DNA of 64,000 nt from Glebionis coronaria (Eukaryota > Streptophyta > Magnoliopsida > Asterales > Asteraceae). A program made the translations under genes and the position numbers. Where the stretch lies: the NCBI GenBank assembly GCA_025667525.1, contig JANFOE010002252.1, positions 1-64,000 of the forward strand, read 5' to 3'. Shown here in pieces: positions 1 to 16,460 of the stretch (its first letter is position 1; each line of letters opens with the position of its first letter). Below the pieces are notes generated by a model. It searched no databases. It was not told where the DNA came from and saw only the letters and a list, made by a program, of their open reading frames with translations.

Positions 1-4815
<4,815 letters not shown>

Positions 4816-6995
4816 CTGCATGATTGTAGTGTTTTACCACACCTTTAGGAAAAAGAATGTAAATAGGGAAAGTATTAAATACGACGATTTAGGAAAACCA
4901 AGTATTAATGACCCAATGAAAGTTCGTTTCCCTAGGAGGTATATGTGTGTGTGACTAAAATGTGACAAGGTTTGAGATTAATATTTGAAAGAAGGGGATG
5001 AGAAAATAGAATGACGAAGATGTGAAATTAATTACTACGACGACTAAATGTAAAACCGTAAAAATAGCTAAAATAAAAATTAATTCTAAAAATTCCCAAA
5101 AATTTACCAAAAATCAAATTAAATAAACTAAGAGTTTACCAATGATCAAAACTTTTTCAAACCTTTTAATTAATTAAATATTAATTTTTAAATGCTAATT
5201 AAAGTCCTAAAAATCAAATTAATTATCAAAAAGCCCAAATAAAGATTTTTTAATTAGTAAACCTCTAAAATGACCAAAAAATATTAAAAACTATTTTTAT
5301 AAAATTTTAAACTAATTAAAGCTATTTAAAATGATTTAAAAACTATTTAATTTTAAAATAATTATAAAAATTAATCTAATGATGATAAAATTAATCTAAG
5401 AGTTGCAAAAATCCTAATTTAATGTTTTAAACCTAAGAAAAATATAAAAAATAAAAAATGAAAAAATGTGAAATTTGAAATTTAATAATAAAATAATATT
5501 AAAAATCCAAAAATTATAAAAAATTTTAAAAACTTGCAAACTAGTTTATTTTAACCTAAATAATCAGAAAATGAAAGTGAAATTACCAAAATACCCCTAA
5601 TGGGCCCCTAAATGGGCTAATACCAAAAACAGTCAACCTTAATGGGCTTTTGGGCCCAAAAATTCAAACTAAGCCCAAATGACCTGAAAAAGCCCTATCT
5701 GACTCAAATTTAATTCTAAACACAAAAGTCTGAAGGCCTAAAAGCTGATTTTGAGCTTATCACAGCTTAAAATGTCAACAGCTTATTCTTATTGGGCCAA
5801 TAAGCCCATTAAGCAATAAGCCAATGCCATAAGCTCTGCTTAAACACACAACCTTCTTTTGAGATGCCTAAGAGATCTGTGAAAAGAAATTTTGAAAAAG
5901 CACACTCAATAAGCCAGAAAAAAGCAAAGAAAAATTTCACAATAGGACAAAATAGTCGACTTGGAGTTCTAGACCACCTCAGGACTTGATTCAATTTGCA
6001 AAAGACTCTAAACAACTTAATTAAGCAAATCAATCAAGAAAAGTTCAATAAGAAAAGCCAAATAAGCTGGATAAGCCAATAAGCACTTATGAAAAGTCAA
6101 ATGAGTTAGTTTTCTAGTCAAAGCTTAAAGTCAACCCTCTAAAGTTGTTGCACGTTAAAATAAGCTAGAATAGCTTATTGATAAGCACCAGTAGAAATAA
6201 CACTAGCAGTGGCTAGCGGCAGGGGAAAGGAGTTCCCACTGCTTTGACTATTTGACTTGCTTTTTTAGAGAGATCTAGTTGGATTCAAATGGAAACAAGG
6301 GCACTCTTGTGATCAGTGAATCACAAGGAGTCTATATCAACAAAGAAATCACAAATTGGTTCACTCAATAAGCCAAGAATAAGCAAACAGTCCACAGATA
6401 TTGCACAGACCTTGAAAATAAGTAGTTATGAACAAATAAGCCGTTTGAGCATGAATAAGCCAGCCAAATTGAACCAAATGCATACACAGGCTATAATAAA
6501 GTCCAATAAGCACAACTAAACTTGTTTCAAGCAATGGATCAATGTAAGTAAGCAGATTCAAGCACCAAAAGTTACCGATTAGCAAAAGTGATTATCCAAA
6601 ATCCTTTTGCTGATCTATTTGACCACCAATCCAATTTTAAGCCTTCAAATCTATTTCCCTGATTAATTTAACCAAAATTTAACTCTTGTTAACCCTAGTC
6701 TACCCTTAGATCTAGGTGTCCCCAAAATTTTAGCCAAAATTCCCAAGTAAAACTGATTTTATGACCTTTTGATTGATTTGGTTGTTCAAGCCCACAAAAC
6801 TTGCAGATAACCACCCCTTAAGAACAGATAAACATGTAAAAACTCATTAGAACCAAGAACAACAACAAAGGAAGCCTTAAATCCCTTTGAATCAGTTAAC
6901 CCAAACACCCCTTTGGAATCTGATTTTGCAATCTTCCAAAGGATTGTTATGATTTAACCTATCAAACAGGATCTAATCAACCCTAACAACACTTA

Positions 6996-7185
6996 GGGTG
7001 CGTTTCTTTTTTCTGTTAAATTCTCCTAATGGGAAAGGAAGTGGGACCACTAATATTTTAATATTTGTTTTCCACTAAATCTTCTATATCCATAATGCAT
7101 AAAAATCCCACTAGTCCCCATTATGAGATATTAAGGGATGAGGGACCCACTCAATCTATTCCTTAAAGAAAAAAGAAACAAGGCC
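6996..7185. mobile_element. Tourist-like (PIF/Harbinger) MITE in the LTR
   Basis: This 190-bp block is absent from the same place in the sister LTR, where the sequence reads ACACTTAATCAATC. It is flanked by a TTA duplication (6993-6995 and 7186-7188). Ends are inverted: GGGTGCGTTTCTTTTTTC on the left and GGCCTTGTTTCTTTTTTC as the reverse complement of the right. The arms continue imperfectly (GTGGGACCAC / GTGGGTCCCTC). A 3-bp TWA target and GG-rich ends with a GTTT core are known Tourist features. The sister LTR gives the empty site, so the boundaries are firm. Confidence 0.93.
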
Positions 7186-7643
7186 TTAATCAATCTCAGA
7201 AACTCAAATCAAGCATAAAAACACAGATCCACAACAAAACATGCAAAATCACCAAAAATTAAGAAAAAATCAGAAAAATGAAAAAGGAGAGAGATGCAAA
7301 CCTCCAAGACTCACATCCAAGCCTTGGAATGTTTGAGCTGAGGTGCTAGCAAAACAAGCACCAGCTTCCTTGTACCTGCTAATATCAACAAACCACAATG
7401 ATGAGCAAATAATGGAAAATCTGTTTTTTTTTTTAAAACAAGAGTTTTATCCCATAAAACCTTTCCTCAAAAACTACAAAACATGAATATGGAACTTAAA
7501 TTTCAGCTATTCAATCACCAAACTTTTATAAATAACAAGAGAGAAAATCACAATTTTCAGAAAACTCAATTTTATTTCAATAAAAAGGAATTACAAAGAT
7601 ATAGCTAAAATCTGGAACAAAGGGCACATCACAAGTTGAGGCT

Positions 7644-7654
7644 CCTTTTATAGG
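7644..7654 (-). promoter_or_regulatory. TATA box, level 1 3' LTR
   Basis: Minus strand reads CCTATAAAAGG, about 1.06 kb downstream of the LTR start at 8709. The same box occurs in the 5' LTR at 46750-46760. The setting GCCTATAaAAGG.. CTC is shared with the other two Gypsy elements here. Confidence 0.7.
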
Positions 7655-8709
7655 CACTAGTAGACAATTCTAGAATGGGAAATACAAAGAAAATCCTAGC
7701 TAGAAATTTCTAGGAATGCCCTTGAGTGCTTGTTGTTGTTGAGCTGTCCATTTTGATCAAAACCGTTCATTTATGCTTTGGGGTTAAGCCATGAGTCTAA
7801 GCTGTTGATTTAGCCACGTCAGATTCCTTGGAGAGGAAGTTGTGTTTTCATTGGTGGACGAGGTTGAGTGTGGGGTCACTTGGGTAGTGGGATTGAGGGT
7901 TTTGTGTGTGGGATGTGTTTCTGGGCGTGTGAAAGTGTGGGTATGGTTAATTTCAATTTACCCTTTGTTTAAGTGAGTGGTAAATCTGGGTGGATGAATG
8001 GTGAACAGTAGAAACTTTGATCCGATTTTTGTGGGATAAAGTTGTTTGGCGCGTGTTTGTCTAGTTTAAACTTAGGGGAATGACACAATAAGTCCTTGTG
8101 TTTTGGTGAAGGTGGTAAAACAAGTTTTTAAGCCTTCTAACCCGTTTTCCTTTGTTATTTAAGTTTTCAACTTCATACTTTTGGCACAAAACTTTGTAAT
8201 AAGGGTTTTAAGGGTTTGTTTTGCCAATTTTGAATATTTGAGGGACTGGTCTTGGACATTCTTGATCTTCAAAGGTCTTCATTGTATCTTTGACTTCATG
8301 AGGGACCATTATTGGCAATTTAGAATTGTTGAGGGACTAAACTTGCCAATTCTTCAAAGTTGAAGGCCCATTTTGTAATTTTGACAAACTTAAGGGACCA
8401 AACTTGTAATTATGAATATACAAGGGCTTTAAGTGTCATTTCTTCATATTTTGAGGATAATCTTGTACATCTTCAAGTCTTCAAGGGTTTTTCTTGGATA
8501 ATTCATGAACTAGGGCCCGGTTCTTTGTACGGCTTCGTTTCTCGTGTCCGTTTTTCCTTGTTTCTTGTGATCTTTTGTCTTTTTCACGATATCCATACCT
8601 AAAACACACAAGTAAACAAATACAAGCATATATATGGTATTTTTATGACATTTTATGCATTTAAAGCCCGAAAAGAACGATGAGATCATGTATAAAAGCC
8701 ATCTCATCA

Positions 8710-8722
8710 CTCCCCCATACTA
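8710..8722 (-). other. Polypurine tract, level 1
   Basis: Minus strand reads AGTATGGGGGAG immediately before the LTR start TGATGAG. This is the expected plus-strand primer site of an LTR retrotransposon. Confidence 0.85.
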
Positions 8723-10885
8723 AGCCATTGCCGTGCCCTCACGCAATGCTAGAATAAAGTATCTAAGCATCACCAAATTTCAATTTTATTAACCTTTATT
8801 GAAAAGTAAAAGACTTGCAATAATACTACGAAGATGTGTAAAGACATAATGTATGATTTTCATCACGAATGTGACTTTTAGGGTCAATGAATAGAAACAA
8901 GTAAATGTCCCATAGAGTAAATTTCGTCATCCTTGATTGTCATACATTCCATGCTAAGTGCAAAAACGAGATCATTGTTGGTACAAGTCATGATGCTAAC
9001 ACTACTCATACGTCCAAATTGTGTAGTACTTTTTCTCCCCGCAATCCTAGTTATTATGAAAGGAAATGGGTTTCTAGATTTTTTTTGCTATTTGTCATGG
9101 ATCACAAGTGATTCATATTGACTTTTTTTAGTATTTATTAGTACGAAAGTAAAGTAGCACTCTTTAATCGATAGTTAGCCGAAGGACAAAATCTTTTAAA
9201 ACGGCTTCTCGTGTATCTCCTTAAGTTCATATCTTGACATAACTCGTTTCACGATTTGAGACCTTTCTCGGACCGATATTTGGCACATACTTCATACTTC
9301 AAATCTTGGGAAGACGTTCTTGAAATTATGGTCTTCTCTTCATATTTTGGAATTTCTTCACTTGACGTTTTTGAGAGATTCTTCATACTTAGACCACGAA
9401 TTCATCATTTTTCTTCAATATTTATTTTGGACTTTGATATACAACGATCCGCCTCCTTTTCGGACTTGGATATATTTATCCTCATACCTTGTTAGGGTCT
9501 TTTTGGATAGACTTTCTCCATGATCTTTAGGGGAGTAATTTCTTTTCGTCATGTGTCTCGATCCTTCATATTGATTTAGGAATAATGATACTTCACATCA
9601 TCTTGGATCTTTAGCAACAAAATAGAGCTCTTCATGCCTTGTTAGGGCCTTTTTGGATTTTCACCAATCTTTGCGTCCTGCTTCAATAAGTTATGCCTTG
9701 GCTATGAACTCTATTCGACCCCGAGCAACTTTTAAACAATTTTGTGCTAGAAAAGGTAAGTAACCTTTCAAACCGTACGACCTTACTTATTGCAATTATT
9801 TCTATTCCTAATGCATTGATATTATGGGAGAAAAAGCCACAATTAAAAAACACATGAGTTTTTGAAAGAACATTTTCATGTTCTACGTTTAGCATGATCA
9901 CTTGTCTAACTCTATCATTTCTCGTTATTCACTATTTAAAGACCTCTAATTAAAGAGACTCGTGAATACTTAGCCATGCAAGTCAAAATTAAGCCAAATT
10001 TGGATTAGCTTTCATTAAGACTATATCAAATCAAAGATTTGGGTTTTCAAGCCACCTATAGGATCTTGCACTTTCTTGGACTTTTTCAAGTTTAGAGAAT
10101 GCATTTTATAGTTCTCTTGATAAGTGACTTTCTAGGATCAATTATAGGAACTTGCAAAAAGTTCTTGTTCTTAACCCGAATGAGCTAAGACTTTCGCGTT
10201 TTAAAGTTCCCTATATAAAAGTCTAGCAAAACTTGAGTTGAACGGGTTAAGGAATGTAAAGGGCTCCAAATGCCTATCAAGTCAAATACTAGCTCTTATT
10301 CTACCCATCGAAAAATATACATTCGTGTCTTAAAAACACTTATGAAAACTAAGAAAATTTTTAAAATTTGGCCATTTTTAGCCTTATTAGCAACAAAACA
10401 AAACAAAACGTTTGAAAGTTGGAAACGTGAGGGCGTAGCAAAGCAAGTATCTATTCACCCCCCATACTAAAATTAAACATTGTCCTCAATATTTCGAGTC
10501 TAAAGGTGGAGCACCCCCATACTAGAGACGAAGAATCGAATGCTGAGGATCTAGCACGGAAAGGGTGATCAACAATATATCTAAAGTCGTTTATTAAGTT
10601 TGCTAAAAGATAATTGTTAGAACAATAAAGGATATGTCATGGATTCGTGAAAAACTTCTTCAAGCAAACGATGGAGGCTCACGTAAACGAACACGAGAGT
10701 CTTCAATCGTAGATGATGATGATCTAGATAACACAATCACAAACAACCACGAGACAACGAGTAGGAAGGGTACAAATCCCCTCACGTTATTTATTAGAAA
10801 GCATAAAAGATAAGCATGGGATCTCCCCCACGAGGCACCTCGTTTTTTATTACCGAGTCATGAGCTCGACTCGATCCACTCAATG
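8723..10885 (-). other. Level 1 non-coding 3' region
   Basis: About 2.2 kb between integrase and the polypurine tract. It holds no long sense ORF, but aligns almost throughout with 23497-25750 of the level 4 element and in blocks with the level 2 element. It contains a conserved imperfect hairpin (10476-10493) followed on the minus strand by a second purine-rich run (TAGTATGGGGGGTG), and a conserved block CCGAGTCATGAGCTCGACTCG near 10851-10875. Small antisense frames such as 8905-9111 are not supported by the level 2 homologue. Confidence 0.75.
10476..10493 (-). other. Conserved 3'-region hairpin (level 1 copy)
   Basis: Plus strand AACATTGTCCTCAATATT. The stem has one mismatch compared with the perfect version AACATTG/CAATGTT at 25251-25268 and 36833-36850. 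On the minus strand a second polypurine-like run follows in each case. Confidence 0.7.
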
Positions 10886-13800
10886 CTAATTATCATTGGG
10901 GAAGGTTACTTGGTCGAGGTCATCCAATGAAGGAATTTCCCCACCAAAGTAGTGCTTAAGCCTATGTCCATTCACCTTGAAGTTAGGACCATCATTTTGA
11001 GCTAGCTCGATGGTCCCATAAGGAAACACTTGTGTAATGGTGAAAGGACCCGACCAACGAGATTTCAATTTCCCGGAAAATATCTTTAGTCTAGAGTTAA
11101 AAAGTAACACTTGATTACCAACGTTAAAAACCCAGTTTTTAATCTTTGCATCATGAAACTTTTTAGTCTTTTCTTTGAAAATCAATGAATTTTCATAAGC
11201 ATTGTCTCTTAATTCATCCAATTCATTCAATTGTATTTTCCGGTGATCTCTCGCGGTCTTCAAGTCAAAGTTGGCATGCTTAAGGGCCCAATATGCCTTA
11301 TGCTCTAATTCAATGGGCAAATGACAATTCTTCCCATAGACTAGCTTATAAGGAGTGCAACCGATAGGTGTCTTATAAGCGGTCCTAAAGGCCCATAAAG
11401 CGTCATCGAGTTTGTCAGACCATGAAGCACGGTTTTCTCCAATCGAACTCTCTAAAATCCTCTTCAAAGCTCGGTTCGAAACCTCGACTTGCCTACTAGT
11501 TTGCGGGTGATAAGCCATAGAAAGACGATGAGTAACTCCATATTTCTTTAAGACCTTTTCGAATTGGTCATTACAAAAATGGGTTCCACGATCGCTTATA
11601 ATAGCACGAGGGGTTCCGAACCGAGAGAATAGTTGCTTCAAAAACTTCACTACCACACGAGCATCATTAGTAGGTAAAGCCTTAGCTTCCACCGACTTAG
11701 AAAGGTAGTCGACGGCGACGAGGATATACTTGTTACCATGAGACGATGGGAACGGCCCCATAAAGTCTATGCCCCAAATGTCGAAAATCTCACACACTTG
11801 AATTATGTTTTGCGGCATTTCATCACGTTGAGACGATTTTCCTTGACGTTGGCACGAATCACACGACTTCACTAGAGCGTGTGCATCACGATAGATAGAA
11901 GGCCAAAAGAAGCCAGCATCGAACACTTTCTTAGCCGTGAGATTAGCACCATGGTGACCACCCGTGGGTCCCTCGTGACAAGCTCTAAGGATGTTAGAAG
12001 CTTCGGCACCAAAAACACAACGTCGAACGAGTTGATCCGCACAAACCCGAAAGAGATAAGGGTCGTCCCAAAAATAGAACTTGACGCCATGAAAGAATTT
12101 TCGATTTTGTTGTGTCGTCATACCCTTGATTATGAAATTGCCCGCATGGTAATTTGCAATGTCGACAAACCATTGGGTGGTGTCTTTAGAATTCACTACA
12201 CCGAGAGTCTCGAGGGGAAATGTTTCGGTGATTTCCTTGTTCTCGAAAACATCTTTGTGAGGATCTTCTAGACGAGAGAGATGATCGGCCGCTAGATTCT
12301 CGGCTCCTTTTTTGTCAAGCACGGTGACATCAAATTCTTGGAGGAGGAGCATCCAACGAAGCAATCTCGGTTTAGCATCTTGCTTAGCTAAGAGATACTT
12401 GATAGCCGAATGGTCGGTATACACGATGCTTTTAGTTAAGAAGAGATAAGGTCAGAATTTCTCAAAAGCATAGACCACGGAAAGGAATTCCTTTTCCGTT
12501 GTGGTGTACTTTAATTGAGCCTCGGTCATCGTCTTACTAGCATAATAGATAGGACGGAAATTCTTTTCATAACGTTGCCCTAAGACGGCCCCTATAGCAT
12601 AATCACTTGCATCGCACATGATTTCAAATGGTAATTCCCAATTAGGAGCAACAAGAATGGCAGCTTCGGTAAGTTTCCTTTTGAGAGTTTTGAAATCTCT
12701 AACACAATCCTCATTGAAATTAAAAGGAGCATCCTTCTCGAGAAGGTGTGTCATAGGTCGAGAGATTTTCGAAAAGTCTTTGATGAAATGACAATAAAAT
12801 CCCGTGTGGCCTAGGAAACTCCTAACTTTCTTAACGGTTTTGGGATGAGGTAACTTGGCGATGACGTCTACCTTAGCTTTATCGACCTCAATCCCCGCTT
12901 TCGAGACCTTATGTCCTAAGACGATTCCTTGTTTACACATGAAATGACATTTTTCCCAATTAAGCACAAGATTGGTTTCTTCACAACGTTTTAACATTTG
13001 CTTGAGATTAGATAAACACGACGTGAACGAATTGCTAAACACCGAAAAGTCATCCATAAACACTTCCATCGACTTCTCGATCATATCGTGAAAAATAGCC
13101 ATCATACACCGTTGAAACGTACCCGGTGCATTACAAAGTCCGAAAGGCATCCTACGATAAGCAAACGTTCCATAAGGACACATAAACGTAGTTTTCTCTT
13201 GATCAAGAGGGTTGATAGGGATTTGAAAGTAACTGAAAAAACCATCTAAAAAGCAATAGAATTCATTTCCCGCAAGTCGCTCCAACATTTGATCCATGAA
13301 GGGCAAAGGAAAGTGGTCTTTACGAGTGGCATCATTTAACTTTCGGTAGTCAATACACACCCTCCAACCGGTCACAACACGAGTGGGAATTAACTCTTTG
13401 TTTTCATTAGGCACAACGGTCATTCCTCCCTTTTTAGGGACACAATGGATTGGGCTCACCCATGGGCTATCGGAGATAGGATAAATCATTACCGCGTCAA
13501 GGAGTTTTAGAACTTCCTTTTTTATGACATCGTGAATTTTGGGGTTTACCCTTCTTTGACTTTGAATTGCGGGTTTGTAGTCCTCCTCCATTAAAATCTT
13601 GTGAGTACAAAATTTTGGGTCAATACCCTTAATGTCGGAAATTTTCCACGCAATTGCCCCTTTATGAGCTTTAAGAACTTTCAAGAGCTCGGTTTTTTCA
13701 TCATTAGCAAGACCTTTTGCAATAATAACCGACAACTTGTCATCAGCTTCCAAGAATGCATATTCAAGGTGAGATGGAAGATCTTTTAATTCAAGGATAG

Positions 13801-13999
13801 GCGGTTCCTTGATTGAAGATTTTTGCTCAACACTCATAACTTCCATCGGCGGAAGAAATGGTGGAATAGAAATATCATCACTAATAATCACCTCATTTTC
13901 ATTGTCGATTTCATTTGAAGTAAAAACGCCTCCTTGGAATGGAGTGAGATTTGGTGTAGAACTAGCAAGAATCGGATCCAAAAATAGTGGGATTGCCAC
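10886..13999 (-). pseudogene. pol: Athila-like pol: RT, RNase H, integrase (broken)
   Basis: Encodes the element's reverse transcriptase, RNase H and integrase. The RT part (13999-12452) shows the Gypsy RT core: SPWVSPIHCVPKKGG, WRVCIDYRKLN, the first catalytic Asp in CFLDG, and the FMDD active site (EVFMDDFSVF). RNase H starts at FEIMCDASDYAIGAVLG. An in-frame TGA at 12452-12454 follows AFEKF. The same frame continues through [11 protein letters not shown] to integrase, so this is a single nonsense mutation, probably C to T at a CGA codon. Integrase has the HHCC zinc finger ([14 protein letters not shown]), DDE residues in GIDFMGP, SDRGTHF and QVEVSNR, and ends PNDN at 10886. The frame differs by one nucleotide from protease upstream, with which it overlaps (13962-13999). 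The family normally has one continuous polyprotein, so this is a mutation. There is no ATG at 13999. Confidence 0.95.
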
Positions 14000-15184
14000 T
14001 TGACGAGCTATCGGAAAAACCTAACACTTCTTGTGAAAACTCATCGCAAACCACATCAACTAAGTCAATGTGATTGATGGTAGCGATTGCATAAACATGA
14101 GAAGGTTTTAAGTTTTGAGTAGCGTTTATAACAAGTTCCTCTTCGTTGAATCTCAAAGTAATAGTTCTTGCATGAACGTCGATAAGCGATCTCGAGGTGT
14201 CTAAAAATGGACGACCTAAAATTAGAGGAACTTGAGGATCCGCGGGGATGTCAACTACTATAAAATCAACGGGATAGTAGAACTTCCCTACTTTTACGAA
14301 AACATCCTCGGCTACTCCACATGCTAAAATCGTAGAATAATCGGCCATCTCGATAGACATATTCGAAGGAGTAAGAGCCGGAAGCGAAAGCAATTTCCAA
14401 ATGGAAAATGGCATCAAATTAATGCTCGCACCAAGATCGGCCGAGGCGAGGCATTCTTTCATATCTTGTATGTCACAAGGAATGAGAAACTTCCCGGGGT
14501 CACCAACTTTTTCCGGTATGCGGTTAAGATAAACCGAAGAACAATTAGCAAGCTTTGAAAGCTTTTCCTTATCGCTCATCATACTTTTGAAAGTGGAAGC
14601 GAAACGAGGCATATATAACAACGCGTCGGCTAAACTTACATCAAAATGAACTTGTTGAAACATTTTTATAAAAAGCTCGATTTGTTGTTTGTTACGTTCT
14701 TGCAATTTCTCTTTGTTTCGTCTCGAAGGGTAAGGTAAGGGTGGTGTGGGTTGGACATTAGGCAACGGCCTTGGAATCTCGGGTTCCATGATTGGTATTG
14801 GTTCAACCGTAGGTGTGGTATGAGCGGTACTTCGTGGGCTTGTGATATGCTCCTTTTCGGCCATCACCTCGGGCTCTTTCTCGATTTCCTTCTCTGTAGA
14901 AGTACTTGGACGAGAGATTGGTTCCTTGAAAGTTTTACCACTACGTGTAGTAATAACCTTCATTTCTCCCTTCGGGTTTGCAATGGTATCACTAGGAAGA
15001 CCACCCGAGGAAGAGGGTTTACACATGATTGCTTCAAACATTTTTGCCATTCGGTCCTTAAATTTTGATTGCCTTAAATCCGCTTTTAACAATTCTTGCT
15101 TAATCTCATGTTGTCCTTGTTCCATCTTTTGTTGATTTTGTTGAAGACGTTGAACATTTCCTTCCATTTTATTAGCGTGAGTCT
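13962..15184 (-). pseudogene. gag-pro: Gag C-terminus and aspartic protease, level 1
   Basis: Continuation of the gag-pro polyprotein after the level 2 insertion. The first host residues are KTHANKMEGNVQRLQQNQQK, a Gln/Lys-rich coiled-coil-like stretch. Then follow a Ser/Pro-rich linker with ITTRSGKTF, a block LPYPSRRNKEK, and the retroviral-type aspartic protease with the active site ADLGASINLMP and the flap-side motif VPLILGRPFLDT. It ends at a TAG (13962-13964) created by a one-nucleotide frameshift just before the conserved start of pol. It is near-identical in plan to residues of the intact ORF at 25751-29077. The frame opens across the junction at 15184/15185 only by chance: the first residues upstream come from the inserted LTR. 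Confidence 0.93.
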
Positions 15185-16033
15185 TAATATAGGAATTTTG
15201 CAATTCTTTTTAGATCTATTTATCGTTCCTCGACTCGACTCGAATTGATATCCAATTTATACGTAGAGATTAATTGTTTTTGGTTAATAATACTTGTTTG
15301 GTATCTATTTCTATTTAAACGCAAAATGAGAAAAATATGTAGGCTAAGGAATATATATAAAAAGTAAAGCGCAATTAATTCATGTAAAATTACAACTAGA
15401 AAATAAAAGAAATTTAATCTATATGAAACTAAATAGATCTACGATGCAATAAAATTAAACTAAAAATAAAAAATTAATTTACATGAAAATTAAGCTACAT
15501 GCAACATGTAATATCAAGCAAAAAAATTTATAAAAAAATGAACATCTAAGCATTTATAAACTTAAAATTAAAGCATAAAGCTTTAACCTTTTTAGCTTAA
15601 TAACCTTATTAGATGATAAAGCTTGAAGCTTTATACACTAATAAGCTTAAAAAAAGAAAGAAAGGTTTAAATTTTAAACTAAAATAAGTTTATTGAAATA
15701 AAAACTACTTTTTAAAACTATTTTTAAAACAAACAAAATAACTTTAAACTATTAAATTTAAAATGAATTTAAAATAAAAGAGATAAAATTTTGAAAACAA
15801 TTTAAACAAAATAGCTACAACGATTATGCTAGAAATTTAAGAAAGTAAGAACGTAGTACCCGTGGTCCGTAGAAAACGCTCTAAACAAACAACAGCAACA
15901 ACAATCAAAAATAATGGCCCGTAAAGTACTCGGCCTCCCAAACCAAACTAAACAAAGTCGAAACCCGAACTTGGCCCGTAAAGTACACGGCCTCCCAAAT
16001 CAATCTCTAACTAAATCAATCAAACCATATCAA
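15185..16033 (-). repeat. Level 2 3' LTR, outer part
   Basis: Aligns with 38911-39780. Interrupted after CATATCAA by a CACTA element; the LTR resumes at 33357 (a second CAA) with CAACTTGAACC. The sister LTR has the uninterrupted reading around 39778-39785. Confidence 0.95.
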
Positions 16034-16460
16034 CACTACAAGAATTCAGGCGAATACCTACAGACGAAATTTGTGGGTAAAACACCTAATTTTGTGGGTA
16101 ATCGGGTAATACCCACGGATGACCCACGACACTCTTAGATGGGTAAAACCTCAGAGGCTAATATTTTTCCCACCACATTTTAGCATTGTGGGTAAGTTTA
16201 CCCATGTCATTATGGGTGGGTGATTATGTTGCATTTATGGGTAAACTATTTGTGGGTTTTTCTAAGTCACCACAAAAAACCCAAAAAAATAATTGTGGGT
16301 ATTTTATGGCTAACATCGCCCACAAAATTATTCGTGTGTAAATTCCACCGTAGATTATAATCCACGGGTAAAGTTAGCCACAAATATGACCGTGGGTAAA
16401 TATCATGGGCAAACATTATATTCACCATAAATATCGTGTGTATATTCGTGTCTAAATTCC
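16034..16460. repeat. CACTA left end with subterminal repeats
   Basis: Terminal CACTACAAG followed by many copies of TGTGGGTAA and its complement TTACCCACA (for example 16069-16087, 16090-16125, 16186-16260, 16296-16400). These are the expected binding sites of a CACTA accessory protein. Confidence 0.85.

Larger units (their letters stand above)
4821..8709 (-). repeat. Level 1 3' LTR (3889 bp)
   Basis: Aligns along its length with 44074-47815. It is longer mainly because of a MITE at 6996-7185. It also lacks about 60 bp present near 45394-45450 in the other copy. TG...CA ends are present in either orientation. The inner side (8710) abuts a polypurine tract on the minus strand, which identifies it as the 3' LTR. 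Confidence 0.95.

Noticed and set aside
11879..12271. 130-codon plus-strand frame
   Set aside because: Antisense shadow of the integrase coding region.
13962..13999. Programmed ribosomal frameshift between protease and RT
   Set aside because: The shift needed is +1, there is no convincing slippery site, and related elements normally have a continuous frame; a 1-nt mutation is simpler.
14751..15135. Plus-strand frames of about 100 codons (also 27278-27595)
   Set aside because: Shadows of the gag-protease gene; conserved only because the sense gene is conserved.
16021..16460. CRISPR-like array from repeated GTGGGTAA motifs
   Set aside because: Motifs are short, occur in both orientations with irregular spacing and lie at CACTA ends in a plant genome; they are subterminal repeats.
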